Source of the DNA: Rhodamnia argentea
Taxonomy: Eukaryota > Streptophyta > Magnoliopsida > Myrtales > Myrtaceae
Reading direction: 5' to 3'
Assembly: GCF_020921035.1 (NCBI RefSeq)
Contig: NC_063154.1
Location: forward strand, 1,550,001 to 1,614,000
DNA: 64,000 nucleotides
This document shows, piece after piece, positions 22,108 to 36,620 of the stretch (the first letter of the stretch is position 1; each line of letters begins with the position of its first letter). The translations under genes were made by a program, and so were the position numbers. A model generated the notes under the pieces. The model did not search any database. It saw only the letters and a program-made list of their open reading frames with translations, and was not told the DNA's origin.

Positions 22108-24558
22108 ATGAGCTCCATGCTCACCCCCACCGTCGCCTTCGCCAACATTAGTGCCACTCGTATCTCGCAGAAGCCATCGCCACCTCCTGTCCACCACACC
22201 TTGTCCCAAAGAATCCACATTCCTTCTCATGTCTACAAGCATCCAGCAGCCATCCTCCTCGAGCTCTGCACTTCCATGAAAGAGCTCCGCCAAATCATCC
22301 CTCTTATCATCAAGAACGGCCTCTGCAACGAACCCCTCTTCCAAACCAAGCTCATCAGCTTGTTCTGCAACTACGGTAGCGTGGCCGACGCGGCTCGCGT
22401 TTTCGAGCCCATCGAGGAAAAGCTCGACGTGCTCTATCACACCCTGCTCAAAGGGTACGCAAAGAACTCGTCTTTAGACGAGGCATTGTCTTTCTTTTGT
22501 AGGATGAAGCATGATGATGCGAAGCCCATTGTGTATAACTTCACTTACCTGTTGAAAGTTTGCGGGGACACTGCGGACCTTAGGAGAGGGAAGGAGATTC
22601 ATGGACAGCTGGTGGCTAATGGGTTCGCCTCCAATGTGTTTGCCATGACTGGGGTAGTGAATATGTATGCCAAGTGTAGGCAGATCGGGGAAGCATACAA
22701 GATGTTTGACAGATTGCCCCATAAGGACTTGGTCTCCTGGAATACGATAATTTCTGGTTATGCTCAGAATTGCTGGGCGGCTTCTGCGCTTGAGTTGGTT
22801 TTGCACATGCAGGAGGAAGGACAGAGGCCTGACTCCATCACCTTGGTCACGATTTTGCCTGCTGTTGCTGATGTTGGGTCCCTGAGGATCGGCAAATCGA
22901 TACACGGTTATGCTGTGAGAGCTGGATTTGAATGTTTGGTGAATGTTTCGACTGCTTTGTTGGATATGTACTCTAAGTGCAAGTCGGTGAGGATTGCTCG
23001 TGTAATTTTCGATAGGATTGAGAAGAGGACTGTGGTTACTTGGAATTCTATGATTGATGGTTATGTAGAAAATGAAAATCCTGAGGAAGCAATTGCTATT
23101 TTTGAAAAGATGTTGGATGAACGGGTGGAGCCAACAAATGTAACTGTAATGGGAGCACTCCATGCTTGTGCTGATTTGGGTAATCTTGAGCGAGGGATGT
23201 TTGTGCACAAGTTGTTGACTAGGCTGAAACTTGACTCTAATGTTTCCGTGATGAATTCTTTGATTTCCATGTATTCCAAATGTAAGAGAGTAGATCTTGC
23301 TGCAGCAATATTTAACAACTTACGGGAAAAAACCCTTGTCTCCTGGAATGCAATGATATTAGGTTTCGCACAGAACGGGCATGTGAGAGAGGCTCTGAAT
23401 CACTTTTGCCGAATGCATTCTCAAAATGTACAACCAGATACGTTCACAATGGTGAGTGTAATTCCTGCTCTTGCGGAATTATCCGTGACGCGGCAAGCAA
23501 AGTGGATTCATGGACTGGTCATAAGATCTTGCATGGACAAGAACATTTACGTGATGACTGCTCTAGTTGACATGTATGCAAAATGTGGAGCTGTTGATAC
23601 TGCCAGAAAGCTCTTTGACATGATGGAAGACCGGCATGTCATAACCTGGAATGCTATGATAGACGGATACGGTACACATGGGCTTGGACAGTCTGCTGTG
23701 GAACTGTTCAAAGCAATGCAGAAGGGGACCGTCAAGCCAAATGATATAACTTTCCTTTGCATCCTTTCTGCTTGCAGCCATTCAGGTTTGGTCGATGAGG
23801 GTCTCCGTTACTTCGACAGCATGAAGCAAGACTATGGCATAGAACCTACAATGGATCACTATGGCTCCGTGGTTGACCTTCTTGGTCGAGCTGGTCATCT
23901 CAAAAAAGCTTGGGATTTTATCCAAAACATGCCTATCGAACCTGGAATTACCGTCTTCGGGGCAATTTTGGGTGCCTGCAAGATTCATAAAAATGTTGAG
24001 CTGGGAGAGAAAGCAGCAAATAAGCTGTTTGAATTGAACCCACAAGAGGGCGGATACCATGTACTGCTTGCTAATATATATGCCACAGCCTCAATGTGGA
24101 GTAAAGTGGCCGAGGTGAGAAAAGTCATGGAGAAGGAAGGGCTTCAAAAGACTCCTGGTTGTAGTTTAGTGGAGTTGAGAAATGAGGTCCATAGTTTCTA
24201 TTCTGGAAGCACAGATCATCCTCAGTCCAAAAGGATCTATGCATTTCTTGAAACTCTTATTGATGAGATTAAAGCTGCTGGTTATGTGCCTGACACCCAT
24301 TCTATCCACGATGTGGAGGATGATGTGAAGGAGCAGCTGCTCAACAGCCACAGTGAGAGGCTGGCTATTGCATTTGGGCTTCTAAATACCAGCCCCGGCA
24401 CCACGATACACATCCGCAAGAACTTGAGAGTCTGTGGGGATTGCCACAATGCAACAAAATACATTTCCCTTGTGACAGGACGAGAAATAATCGTGCGTGA
24501 TATGCAACGGTTTCACCACTTCAAGAGTGGAACATGCTCTTGTGGAGATTACTGGTGA
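22108..24558 (+). CDS. CRR22: Chloroplast PPR-DYW RNA editing factor, CRR22-like
   Basis: Intronless 816-aa PLS-class pentatricopeptide protein, colinear throughout with Arabidopsis CRR22 (At1g11290, about 809 aa) as I remember it. In that plant CRR22 edits chloroplast sites in ndhB, ndhD and rpoB. The N-terminus (residues 1-45) is Ser/Pro/His-rich and transit-peptide-like. PPR repeats run from about 45 to 620, with phrases YHTLLKGYAKNSSLDEAL, YNFTYLLKVCGD, DLVSWNTIISGYAQN, VSWNAMILGFAQNG and TWNAMIDGYGTHG. E and E+ motifs follow (GACKIHKNVELGEKAA, GYHVLLANIYA). The DYW domain ends the protein: the HSE zinc/catalytic motif (SHSERLAIAFGLL), CGDCHNATKYIS and the terminal GTCSCGDYW are all present, so the deaminase-like domain looks intact. 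The ATG at 22108 follows a GA-rich leader. Downstream editing targets cannot be read from the gene. Confidence 0.93.
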   Translation: MSSMLTPTVAFANISATRISQKPSPPPVHHTLSQRIHIPSHVYKHPAAILLELCTSMKELRQIIPLIIKNGLCNEPLFQTKLISLFCNYGSVADAARVFEPIEEKLDVLYHTLLKGYAKNSSLDEALSFFCRMKHDDAKPIVYNFTYLLKVCGDTADLRRGKEIHGQLVANGFASNVFAMTGVVNMYAKCRQIGEAYKMFDRLPHKDLVSWNTIISGYAQNCWAASALELVLHMQEEGQRPDSITLVTILPAVADVGSLRIGKSIHGYAVRAGFECLVNVSTALLDMYSKCKSVRIARVIFDRIEKRTVVTWNSMIDGYVENENPEEAIAIFEKMLDERVEPTNVTVMGALHACADLGNLERGMFVHKLLTRLKLDSNVSVMNSLISMYSKCKRVDLAAAIFNNLREKTLVSWNAMILGFAQNGHVREALNHFCRMHSQNVQPDTFTMVSVIPALAELSVTRQAKWIHGLVIRSCMDKNIYVMTALVDMYAKCGAVDTARKLFDMMEDRHVITWNAMIDGYGTHGLGQSAVELFKAMQKGTVKPNDITFLCILSACSHSGLVDEGLRYFDSMKQDYGIEPTMDHYGSVVDLLGRAGHLKKAWDFIQNMPIEPGITVFGAILGACKIHKNVELGEKAANKLFELNPQEGGYHVLLANIYATASMWSKVAEVRKVMEKEGLQKTPGCSLVELRNEVHSFYSGSTDHPQSKRIYAFLETLIDEIKAAGYVPDTHSIHDVEDDVKEQLLNSHSERLAIAFGLLNTSPGTTIHIRKNLRVCGDCHNATKYISLVTGREIIVRDMQRFHHFKSGTCSCGDYW

Positions 24559-25517
24559 AACTTGTATTTAGGATGAGTCGATAGTTGGGAATTTGGAAGT
24601 GTCGCTGCAAGTTAGTGAGGAAGTCTTGCAATTTTTTTGCTGATACATTAGGTTTTACTGAAATGTCAGGGGACCTTATCAGCTTCCATGGTCAGATGGC
24701 AGGATGCTGTCTGAAAAACACATTGCAGATTTGGAGAGTAAAGGGAAAACAGCAGTATCCCTATTTTGTAGTTTGTACAATCACTCCAATGGATATAGCC
24801 CTGATCACATATTCACTTAATGACTTATACTGTGTTCTTGTCCCTTTTGGTCACATTCGTACGAAATATGTACATTTGTACCTCAATAAACTCATATCAA
24901 GCTTTTTCCGACCAAAAAAAAAAACCCTCACATTTAGCTTTATTCTACATGCGCCGCATAAATTCACTCATTTCTTCTTATTTCCTCTGTTTAAACTACT
25001 GCAAGAAAATTTCTTCTGCTATTTATGTTCTTTCTAAAAGGGCGCATTAATCTCATCCATGTAATTTGGGTAACACATGAGAAGTGCAAAGAGCTTTGAA
25101 TTTGGATATAACAATTCCATTTTGTTTGGCCATAGGAAAGAAGGAACGGGCTTACTCAAATCTGAATCATTGTAAGTGACAAATGTACTGGACAGCGCAA
25201 AGAAAGTGCAAAGAGAGATGTGATATTCGGAAGAAAGGAGCAGAAAACCTCATACAAACTTGTAAAAGAAACACAAAAAGGATATCTACACCTACTGCGA
25301 CCTTCACAAAGAAAATAGGCTGCAGAGGCCAAGCAAAACGTGCATTTTTACACATGTTCATCCACTAGTTCACCTAATTACTATACAATCTCCACCAAGC
25401 ACGCTAAATTCAGATTCATGAAGTTCCAGAAGGCTTTCGGCCACATAGAAAAAGAAAATCCAGTAGGCTTTTTCGTCCCATGAACTCTGAACAATAATGC
25501 AAGGGTAATGGTTGGTA

Positions 25518-26531
25518 TCACTTCCAGCACCAAAATTGTCTACATAAATAGATCTTTCGCATACGACCATTATACGCCATGAAGGCTCGAGCTTTGATAG
25601 GATCAGCATTTAAATGCTCAAAGGCATACATCTGTTTCCCTTCTTCCAACCCATCAATCTCCATCACAGCCTGCAACAGTTCTGACGCATCAATTGCATT
25701 TTTGTTTCGATCCATTGCATCAGCCAAGCGCTGAATGCTTGACGCAACTGTCAGCAATGCCTCTTCAACTGTCTCTGAGCTCCGAGCTCGTTTTGGATGC
25801 TTTCTGAGAGGCTGCGCAAAAGGAGGAGGGTCGGGATTACCATCTTGCACATATGCCGGAGATTCCGTGTATGACTCTGTTCCATCTGTCTCACTAGGTT
25901 CTTCTGAACTTGGTGAAAGAAATGAGGGAGAATCTTCTTCACAATTCTTCAAGTCACTCGCATAGCTTTCTTCCTTCATCTTAGCCCAACGACTAGGAGC
26001 TTGATAGTTCCCACAAACAATTTTTAGTTCATCATACATCTCAATCTGCTTTCCTCGAAATACTCTTGCATCCGGGTGTGCCTAGTCAATTCACTGAGGT
26101 ATATCATAAACCAATAAACAAAAACAGTAGTCAACCAGAAGAAATGAAAATTCATTGCCTATCAAACAACAACTTACTGCAATGTATCTTTTCCAAAGAT
26201 CATCATCATCGCACTCAATCATCTTCGTGTTCGGATTCCATATGAACCCATCTTGGCTGAGCAAGTCTCTCATCACTTTGTACCTTTTCTTAATTGTCTT
26301 GAGGCGATTAATTACTTTTTGGTTATTCAAGTTCAAATTAAAATGAGAGTTCACAGCAACGCAAGCAGCAGTATAGGCGTTCTCATTGAAGCACTTGTCG
26401 ATTTTATTCCCATTTCTTGCCTGAACAGCAAGAGCTTCAATCAGACATTTGTCCATTGCAATGGACCATACAACATTTCTTCCCTTGTGCTTCATTTCCC
26501 TTCTCTGAGCGTGCAAGTCATATTGGTCCAT
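25518..26531 (-). CDS. Myb/SANT-like DNA-binding domain protein
   Basis: Exons (minus): 26531-26178 and 26081-25518, 305 aa in total. Residues about 20-115 form a Myb/SANT-like domain of the plant Myb_DNA-bind_3 type: VVWSIAMDKCLIEALAVQ, GNKIDKCFNENAY, VINRLKTIKKRYKVMRDLL, FIWNPNTKMIECDDDDLW. It ends with AHPDARVFRGKQIEMYDEL, the usual tail of that domain, which spans the intron. The middle is acidic and Ser/Pro-rich with a basic patch (PLRKHPKRARS). The C-terminal helix region resembles family members annotated At2g29880-like. This domain also occurs in ORF1 of PIF/Harbinger transposons and in domesticated proteins such as HDP2. The first ATG is at 26531, but the frame stays open upstream to an acceptor at about 26578, so an earlier start in another exon is possible. 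It is divergent to NACA. Confidence 0.75.
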
Positions 26532-27276
26532 ACCTGCTGACACCGAAGGACCAGGATTAGAACTTCGACGATCTTTTCCTAGGTGAAGCAGCAGTAATTA
26601 AAAGAAAAAACATGCCAAACACAACATCCTTATAGCGATTCATAGACTAGTACCATCATTTCATCACATAACTCAACATATAGCAGAAGGTTCATGCTCT
26701 GCTGTTCAGCATGGCTTTGAAGATACCGGGCTATTTAAGAGAGACAATGATGAATGACAAGCAATGAGGCGTCGAACAACTGAAGCGAAAACATAAGAAG
26801 CTTGATGAATATAATCAGAAAACAATTCAGTATCATTGCACTTATCGTGCATAATAATTTCCAGTACCTCTACAAAAAGCATCTCCGCACCAGGCAAATT
26901 AAGCTGAGAACATTCAAATAACGGCAAAGACAGTTAACTGGATGCACTTTCGGGATCATAACACATTAGCTCAGTGAAATAGATTCTTTCAGCAGTAGCT
27001 ACTGACAAAGTGATCTTAATCCATTCATCAAGAGACCCAAATGCACTATCTCAACCTCCAATGAGCAAGAAACTAGAAATTGGCATTGACCATTTCAAAA
27101 CATTGGATCAATGCACAAGATACAAAACACAAATACCGAAGCAAAATCCCAATCGACCTCAACTTCGTATCGCTGCAAAAGCGATTAATCACAAAAATAG
27201 AAGTAAAAGATACGAATGTTCAATACGAGTAAGAAAAGGGACAACAGAAAGAGGTCAATGCCTGTGAAGATCACTA

Positions 27277-27781
27277 TCAAATGTCAGATTCAATGCCGGC
27301 AGAAATCAACCGCCGGTCGGGTTGCCGTTGAAGAATGCGTCGGATCTCGACGAAACAAAGCGACAGCGTCAGGACGGACGTCGAAGGGGGAAGTCGTGAA
27401 AGTTCATTGCGGGTGTGAATTAGGGTTTCCGGTTTTTCTCGGGAAAATGAAACGAGAAATTTTCTCGCCGCACACTTTCTCGAAGGGAAGACCAAAAGCG
27501 AAGAGGGAGAGAAAAAGAAAGAAAGACTGCTAACCTGAACTGACGGTCACTGGATCTCCCATGACGCCCTATCAGGAGTTGCCACGTAGCTGCTGACTTA
27601 ATGGGCCCAGTTTCGTGGATGGGCTCCTTCCAACAGCATACCCAGGCCCAATGGAGGGCCCATGATCGGCGCATGCTGTCTGCTGCTTAAAAGGCTTGTT
27701 CCTTCGCCTTCGCCTTCGCCTTCGTCGAGGTTTTAGGGTTTTTACGAGTACTCTCTCTTTATCTCTCGCTCGGCTGAAATC
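27277..27781. promoter_or_regulatory. Shared divergent promoter and leaders of the Myb/SANT and NACA genes
   Basis: The Myb/SANT gene runs left and NACA runs right. The minus strand of 27277-27530 is a pyrimidine-rich, GC-richer stretch that looks like a 5' leader ('aaaccctaattc' is present). NACA begins at 27782 after a 'ttttagggtttttacg' telo-box-like motif (about 27731), common in plant translation-related genes. A (ccttcg) hexamer repeat lies at about 27703-27728. Confidence 0.55.
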
Positions 27782-30375
<2,594 letters not shown>

Positions 30376-31790
30376 GAATTAAGTTTTGTTTGGTCAAGTT
30401 GGATTTAGTAGCCTCTCCGTTCCTTCATGGGTTTTCAGATCTTGTCTCTCAAGCCATCCTTTTTCTCAACCAATCATATAAAGTTCCTCCATCTGTTGTA
30501 ACAATCTTATATGTGGATGTTTTGATCAAAAGGTTAATGGTGTTTGTTAATTTAATCGACTCACTTCGACCTAAAAAAATTGCTTGTTCGGGTCTTGCTT
30601 CGGTCATTCTTCTATTTCTTTTGGTTAGACATGTCTTTCATGATTTGCTTTTCCAAGAACTCAGCTTGAGAAACCAGAGAATTATCATTATCATGTTGGA
30701 TGAAGCCCTTCTATGCATAAGAAGCTCGGGGTTTCTAATTACATACTTCCATTTCTAGTTCGCAGTTCGCACAATTTCAAACAAAACTACATTCTGAGCT
30801 CTCACAATCAAATACTCTGCATTGAAGAGGCTGAAGCCAAGACCTGAGTATCGTGCCAAAACATCGATCTCCCCGGTTCCAGCCCATGTTCTTCCATTCG
30901 ATCGGTTCTTGGCATTAACTGCATATTGAGTTCGAGGAGCGCCATGTTCATCTCATTGTTTATCAACTCGACTCCAGGCTCTAATTTGTCACATAATTTG
31001 AGAAAATCAAGCGAACTGACCTGAGGAGAAATCGCGATGAAGAAAAGGTATTCAGTTTTGTGCGACTTAATTCTAACTACTATTATACTCCTAGTAACTA
31101 ACACGAATAATTGATTAATTGATTGATATGCCACCTATCTCAGATCTCAAAGGCGTCAAAAGCTTCATAATTAATGACATCCTATTTGTCTTCCAAATGA
31201 GATTGCAATCAGACATCATGTTCTGACTGATGAGAAATGTTAGATACGCTGAGAAATCTTCCTAAAACTTGTCTAGGGAAATGGTTCGAACCGGCGCGGA
31301 CTGCAGGACACCGAAAATTTGTTGCTTCCCTGACTAAACAACTGAACCGGCGCACATCCCATATCTTTTGCTAAACAATCCGCAGGCCGTAATTGGGCAC
31401 AGATTTTTTGCACATCCAGAGTTAATATGTAACCTTCAACCTTTGCAACTTCGCCCTTGAAGATTCCTGATGCAGAATCACATGATGGACACATCAATCC
31501 TCACTTGCCCATTCAACTAGATTTCATAGCATGACATGTTTTGCTAAATCTAGCTTAGCACCCACCATAGGAGCGAGATGGAGGTGATGGATGCTGAAAA
31601 CTGTCCTCAAAGTCTGGCCCACGGCTTACGACAGATCCATGCGTCTTCCAATTCAATCTCTATGGCAAAAATTCGGATACAATTGCATGGGGAGCTTTGA
31701 GTTGCCTCCGGCTTTGATGCGAACATCCGATCAAATAGACAGGAGCACGAAAATCAGCTCCTGTAGAAAAGATCAAGTTAAGGACCCTGA
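30376..31790. other. NACA 3' tail and intergenic DNA, partly duplicated downstream
   Basis: 30480-30650 is homologous to 33450-33620 (shared words 'ccatctgttgt', 'ggatgttttgatcaa', 'ttttggttagacat'). 31318-31400 weakly resembles 33290-33410. 31690-31790 resembles the 3' flanks of the mTERF copies at 36900 and 39330 ('tcaaatagacagga', 'cagctcctgt'). No independent gene was found. Confidence 0.6.
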
Positions 31791-31794
31791 TCCT

Positions 31795-32704
31795 CTATTG
31801 AATACTCTTTTCTGCAGGGGCAGAGGCCCTGCATGTCTTCACAAAAATGTAATCGCACCATGCCTTGGCCGCAGCATTCTGTCAACAGAAAACTGAAGAA
31901 GTAGAGGCTGGCTGACTATAATCTCTAGGGCTACAGATGCTGTGTGTTCAGATAAAAATCCACTGTCGTCCTAATCTTCTTTCAGAAAGAGCCAAACAGC
32001 GTGGGCGACGCACAAACATGGACAAGAAATCCTCTTGAGACCAACCCAAACTACGGAAATTCTCTACCTTCTTGTTCCAAGTTGACTCATTCATCGACAA
32101 CCTCACCGACATCTTGTATAAAACTTGCAGAGGATGGTTCCATTCCAAGACCTTTGATGGATTCAACAGTAGAAGCCATCTTCTCAGCCTTCATCACTAA
32201 TGTCCTAGGCTGATACAGCATCAGAACCACTACATCAAATCTCATTCCCTCCCTTATCAAGAGATCCATAAGGTTCCGAAAGATACTTTGCTAACAACAG
32301 TTAAAAGCCAGGCACAGCGCTAAATTGTAATATCCAACGCATTGGAGGTCCACAGATACTTCTTGAGGAAATCAATCTGCGGCTAGCTTCTGAGAAAGAA
32401 CTTACTGTTCCCATCTATTGCACTGAGCAAGACTGATTTCGATAAATCCAATTTCATGGAAATACTCCAAAGTCAGCACGGAATTGGCCTTTTCAACAGC
32501 ATTTTGGCAGGCACCGAATTTCTGAGAAATAGAAACAGCAGACTCCAAAGGAAGATCAAGTGATTTCACTAGACAATCAACCAATGACAATGAGGAAGAC
32601 GGCGACGGCGACGGCGATTTCAGAGGTTTAAGGAGCGTGGCCGATGTTTTGAGAAAGCACTTTTGGGCAAACAAGAAGAGATTTTTAGCTGAAACTCAGA
32701 ACAT
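31795..32704 (-). pseudogene. mTERF pseudogene, copy 1 of the array
   Basis: Clearly homologous on the minus strand to the intact mTERF genes at 36978 and 39445. The N-terminal part reads like SPSSSLSLVDCLVKSLDLPLES. The central part includes MNESTWNKKVENFRSLGWSQ and FLSMFVRRPRCLALSE. It is broken: the third codon is TGA where copy 2 has AGA, stretches present in copy 2 are missing in the middle and near the 3' end (around 31840), and the remainder is split over several frames. The 5' flank to about 32870 is also homologous to that of copy 2, so this was a whole-gene duplicate that later decayed. Confidence 0.85.
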
Positions 32705-33439
32705 TTGCAGGATCAGAATGGATCGGAGGACGGTGACTGGTGCAATGTGAAAAGGGTTCTGGGATTCAAGCAGATGGGAATTGAATTTACCTTAGCCGGA
32801 GACCATGAGACGTGATTGCCTCCTCTGCTTTCCGAGTCAGAATTCTGTTCTTGGGTTTGCCAAAAACATGAATTTATGATGCCCAAAAAACTTGAATTTG
32901 ATTGCTCCTATCATTCATAAGATGGTGATTTGAGTAGTGCCTTGCCATTGGAATCACATTACACTATTGTCCTTTCTTATAAACTTTGCTCCGAGCTTGA
33001 GAAAACTCAAATTCATTGATCTGCGAGAAATCAATGCGACTCCGTTCTAAAGTTCTCTTTATACCTCGTTGTAACATTCAGATGAACAGCTAATTGATAT
33101 AGATAGATCGACCATGCAATTTAAGCAGGTGACATAAAAATAGAAGCATTTGCATGAGAACGCATTGACTATATCAGTGGGCTTGCAACCCGCCTTGACC
33201 AAAAACTAAAGATACAGTATTGCTCAGTGTTATTTGCATCTCATTGAGATTTTATGGAAACGAGAAGCACATGTCACCGAAACTCTCTGTTTGTTTGTTC
33301 ATCACCAAGCAACTGAATTTGGGGCACATACCCTTATTTTTTGCCTAAACAAAGCTGCAAGCAAGAAACTGGGCAGAGTTTAATCTTCACAATCGGGTTC
33401 TTTCGTGTTTCAATTTCTGATGCAGTACATCGAGAAATT

Positions 33440-33893
33440 CATTTAGATTTCCACCATCTGTTGTTACAATCTAATACCTGGATGTTTTGATCAACAGGTG
33501 CAATGGTGTCTGTGCAACTGCAATCAGACTCACTTTGACCAAGAGCATTTCCCAGTCCTGGTCATGCTTCGGTTGCTACTCGCTCTTTTGGTTAGACATT
33601 TCTTCTTTTTCCCGTTTTGCTAATCTCCCCAGCAGACATTATGGAGGCCAAATAACCTCCAATCCTAGTCCGTGCAACAAGCTCGATATCTACATACCAG
33701 GAGAGATGCGATTGTTGACATGGCATATATTAGTATCCTAGGGAAGTTGGAACCGAGTATCTTGGCTATTCGATATACAGTGAGTCATTGGGGAAGCCTT
33801 GAGTATCGTCCATATTGGAAGGCTTCTCGCATTATCTTTGGTGGCCAATTAGATTTTGAAAAGGAAGGGATGAATTTCTTCTTCTACCGGTGA
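33440..33893. repeat. Duplicated segment: NACA 3'-tail copy plus mTERF spacer, left part
   Basis: 33450-33620 matches the NACA tail at 30480-30650. 33600-33893 matches the spacer at 38535-38830 ('cttctttttcccgttttgcta', 'gagtatcttggctatt', 'aattagattttgaaaag'). The homology breaks at the transposon at 33898 and resumes at 36405. Confidence 0.72.
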
Positions 33894-33897
33894 TACT

Positions 33898-36404
33898 GGC
33901 TGCGTTTGGTTGCCCAGATTTTTAGTTAGAATAAGACTGAATAGGATAGGATAAGAAATCCGGAAATTTTGTCATATTATAATTACTGTTTGGTGGACTA
34001 CGAATTTAAAGTGAGATATCTTTATATCCTATCACATCCATTGTTTGGTAGAAATTGGATATCCATATAAATAACATATATGCCCCTACGTACCGTCCAC
34101 GAAAAATATTGACATTATTATTCCAAGAAATAGCAACCCTACTTAATTCTTTAAACACCACAACAACTATAAAAAAATGCTCTAAACTTCACAAAAAATA
34201 GCACATTCATAACATATATGATTCCGAGATATAGCAAAAAGAACATTTGTTCAACGTTGTCATTTTCATAAAACAACAAAGGCAACATAGCAATTACTTA
34301 TAGACAAAATTAGGTACAACTTTCCCTTTCCAACTCGCACAAGTGTACTGTGACTCATTGCTCCAACCCTGCCTAACTCACTTAATACCACACAAACTAT
34401 AAACCAAGCTCCAAACTTCACACTAAGTTACCCATTTAGAAAACAAATCATCAGTCTTTCCCATCCATCATCTCTTGAAGTAGTAGTTCCACAAATATCT
34501 TCCTATCTTCTCCTTGAATCGAAGAAATAGATGAATGTTCTCAAACCACAAGAAGTTCACAAGAAATTGTTCGACTCTATGTGAAGATTATTGATGCCAG
34601 AATTAGGGAGCATTTCTTCAAACCATTTCTCTAACAGAATCATGTAACCACTCTTTGAAGCCGTTATCATCTTTCACTCCTCGCGCAACTAGTTCTTCAA
34701 GACCATCTAGAAGCGCATTTTCTTCATCAACCATCCATACACGTCGGTCTCTCTTTGTTCCCCTTCCATTGAGTTTGACTAAAATCTCTACTTTCCATTC
34801 CTAAACAAAAACAAGCTTTGGTGATTGTTGTTTGAATAACGAATGGACATGGACAGTAGGCATGAACACGAATCGAACAAATTTAAATCAAATTTCTACA
34901 AGCTATATATCAAAAGAATTTCGCCATACCAAATAGAAAGGGCAAATACAATAGAGACACATTGAGAGCATAAACATTTAAGGGTGAATCAAGAACCAAA
35001 AGCCAAGAGAGAGCCTGCAGCACCACATGTTTAGGTAGCTAACAATCATTGAAGCAACTTTAAAATGCTATTTCACACATCTTTCTCTTTTGGTATAGCA
35101 GGAAGACCAATTTTATACTTCTAGTCCGTTGGAATATTAAATGCAATCTGTTTTACGTATAAGTGTTGCAATTTTAGCACAGGGGTGGGTACCCCTTGGT
35201 TCATCATTCAAAAGATGAAAAAATAACAACGACTTCGATTACATTAAACCAACATTGCAGGTTTTAACAGTAAAAGAGCAACTCAATGCATGAAGTTCGC
35301 ACATTAAAGCTAAGCAGAGTAGAACATTCCAGTCATCCTATTTGTAAAGGTGCAGTTATCTTGACTTAATCATGGACCTCGGGTCATCATAAAGCAACCC
35401 TTTTATTTTAGCAAACCTGACATTCCTACAATTCCTTACTTTTCTAGAAGTAGTAGATCATCAATAACTTAACATGGATGAACTGCAATGTACCACAGAA
35501 ATCATGAGTGCATAAATCATCAACTCTCTAACCATAAGAAGGCCCCATCAGGAACTACCAATAGATTATTAATTAAATGTCAGATCCTCAAATGTAATTA
35601 AACAAACTCCACCCGTCTCTCTCTAAGACTATCCTAGATTCCAAATTCAAGATCTGCCTCAAGCTAAGTAGATTGTTTACTCTATGGCCAAAAGGAAGTA
35701 GATTGTTTGCTCAGACTAATTCTTTCTGGCTAGCATTGATCTTGTACGAAGTGATCTCAATTGTTGTAGAAATTTTCTTCTTGTATGAAGTGATCTCAAT
35801 CGTTATAGAAATTTTTTGGTATAAAAATAGCTAGATATATGAAGCTTAATAACAGCAAGTAATTGTAAGATGTGTTTGTACGCAAAGTAATAAGACAGAC
35901 GAGACGAGATGAGACGAGACACACTGATTTCTCAATTGACTGGGCAACCACAAGAAAAACGATGGCATGTTTCGATTCACCAAGAACCGAACAACAAGAC
36001 TCCAACATAGACAAGAATTCGCAAGCAAAAAAGAAACGAGAGGAGAGAGAAAGAGGGAGAGAGAGACGCAACTTTGCGAGGAAGCAAAATCGCCTATGGC
36101 TCCTCGCCGGATATGGAACTTGAATTCGTCCGATTAGAGCTACGGAGAAGAAGACATTTCGACTACGATGTGAGAGAGTCGTGCGTGTGAATGATGGAGA
36201 AGGAAAAGGAGAATGTAGGGCTTTCTTAAAAATAGTTGAACAAGAGAAATCCTATCCCGATCTATCCCACCCCTCTCCCTAGGAATTTTTTATCCTATCT
36301 ATATCCCTTCTATATCAGACTTTATCCTATCCTCTATAGCTACCTAACACAGGATAGGATAACTATATCCTACCTGACTTTTATTTGGACGACCCAACGC
36401 AGCT
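33898..36404. mobile_element. PIF/Harbinger DNA transposon, decayed, about 2.5 kb
   Basis: Terminal inverted repeats: GGCTGCGTTTGGTTGCCC at the left and the reverse complement AGCTGCGTTGGGTCGTCC at the right. Both sub-terminal regions carry 'aggataggata' words in opposite orientation. TAA follows the right end; the left flank is ACT, so the target duplication is not preserved on that side. On the minus strand at about 34670-34760 there is a remnant reading RRVWMVDEENALLDGLEELV and then ARGVKDDNGFK, the start of a Myb/SANT-like domain typical of PIF ORF1. The frame stops soon after. No DDE transposase was recognised. The neighbouring duplicate at about 38825-38850 shows the same flanks joined, that is, an empty site. 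Confidence 0.75.
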
Positions 36405-36620
36405 TAAAGGTTTTAGGAATTGTGAATTTGTGACTGCAGAGAATGTTGGCTTTGTTGCCAAAAAGCATGAATTCCCAAAAAGAACAATGAGCTGAACGCA
36501 AAGGGATTCCCCTTTCAAGGGCGAGAGACTGCATTGCAAAAGATACCTCATAATGACAGTTTTTCGTTGAACCAACCGAAATAATTGGAGTTCTTACATC
36601 TAGTCCTTAGACAGGACATC
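36405..36620. repeat. Duplicated mTERF spacer, right part
   Basis: Matches 38840-39060: 'ttgtgactgcagagaatg', 'gggattcccctt', 'tacatc...gtcc...agacaggacatcgtcc'. It completes the segment interrupted by the transposon. Confidence 0.7.

Noticed and set aside
22474-23208. 244-codon minus-strand frame opposite the CRR22 gene
   Set aside because: Shadow of a long intronless coding exon; composition follows the sense codons.
31318-31400. Second duplicated block (31318-31400 against 33290-33410)
   Set aside because: Similarity is patchy by eye and its order relative to the NACA-tail copy is reversed, so I mention it but do not rely on it.
33895-33897. A 3-bp target duplication on the left of the PIF element
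   Set aside because: The left flank is ACT and the right is TAA, so no matching duplication can be claimed; the family call rests on inverted ends, the ORF1 remnant and the empty site.
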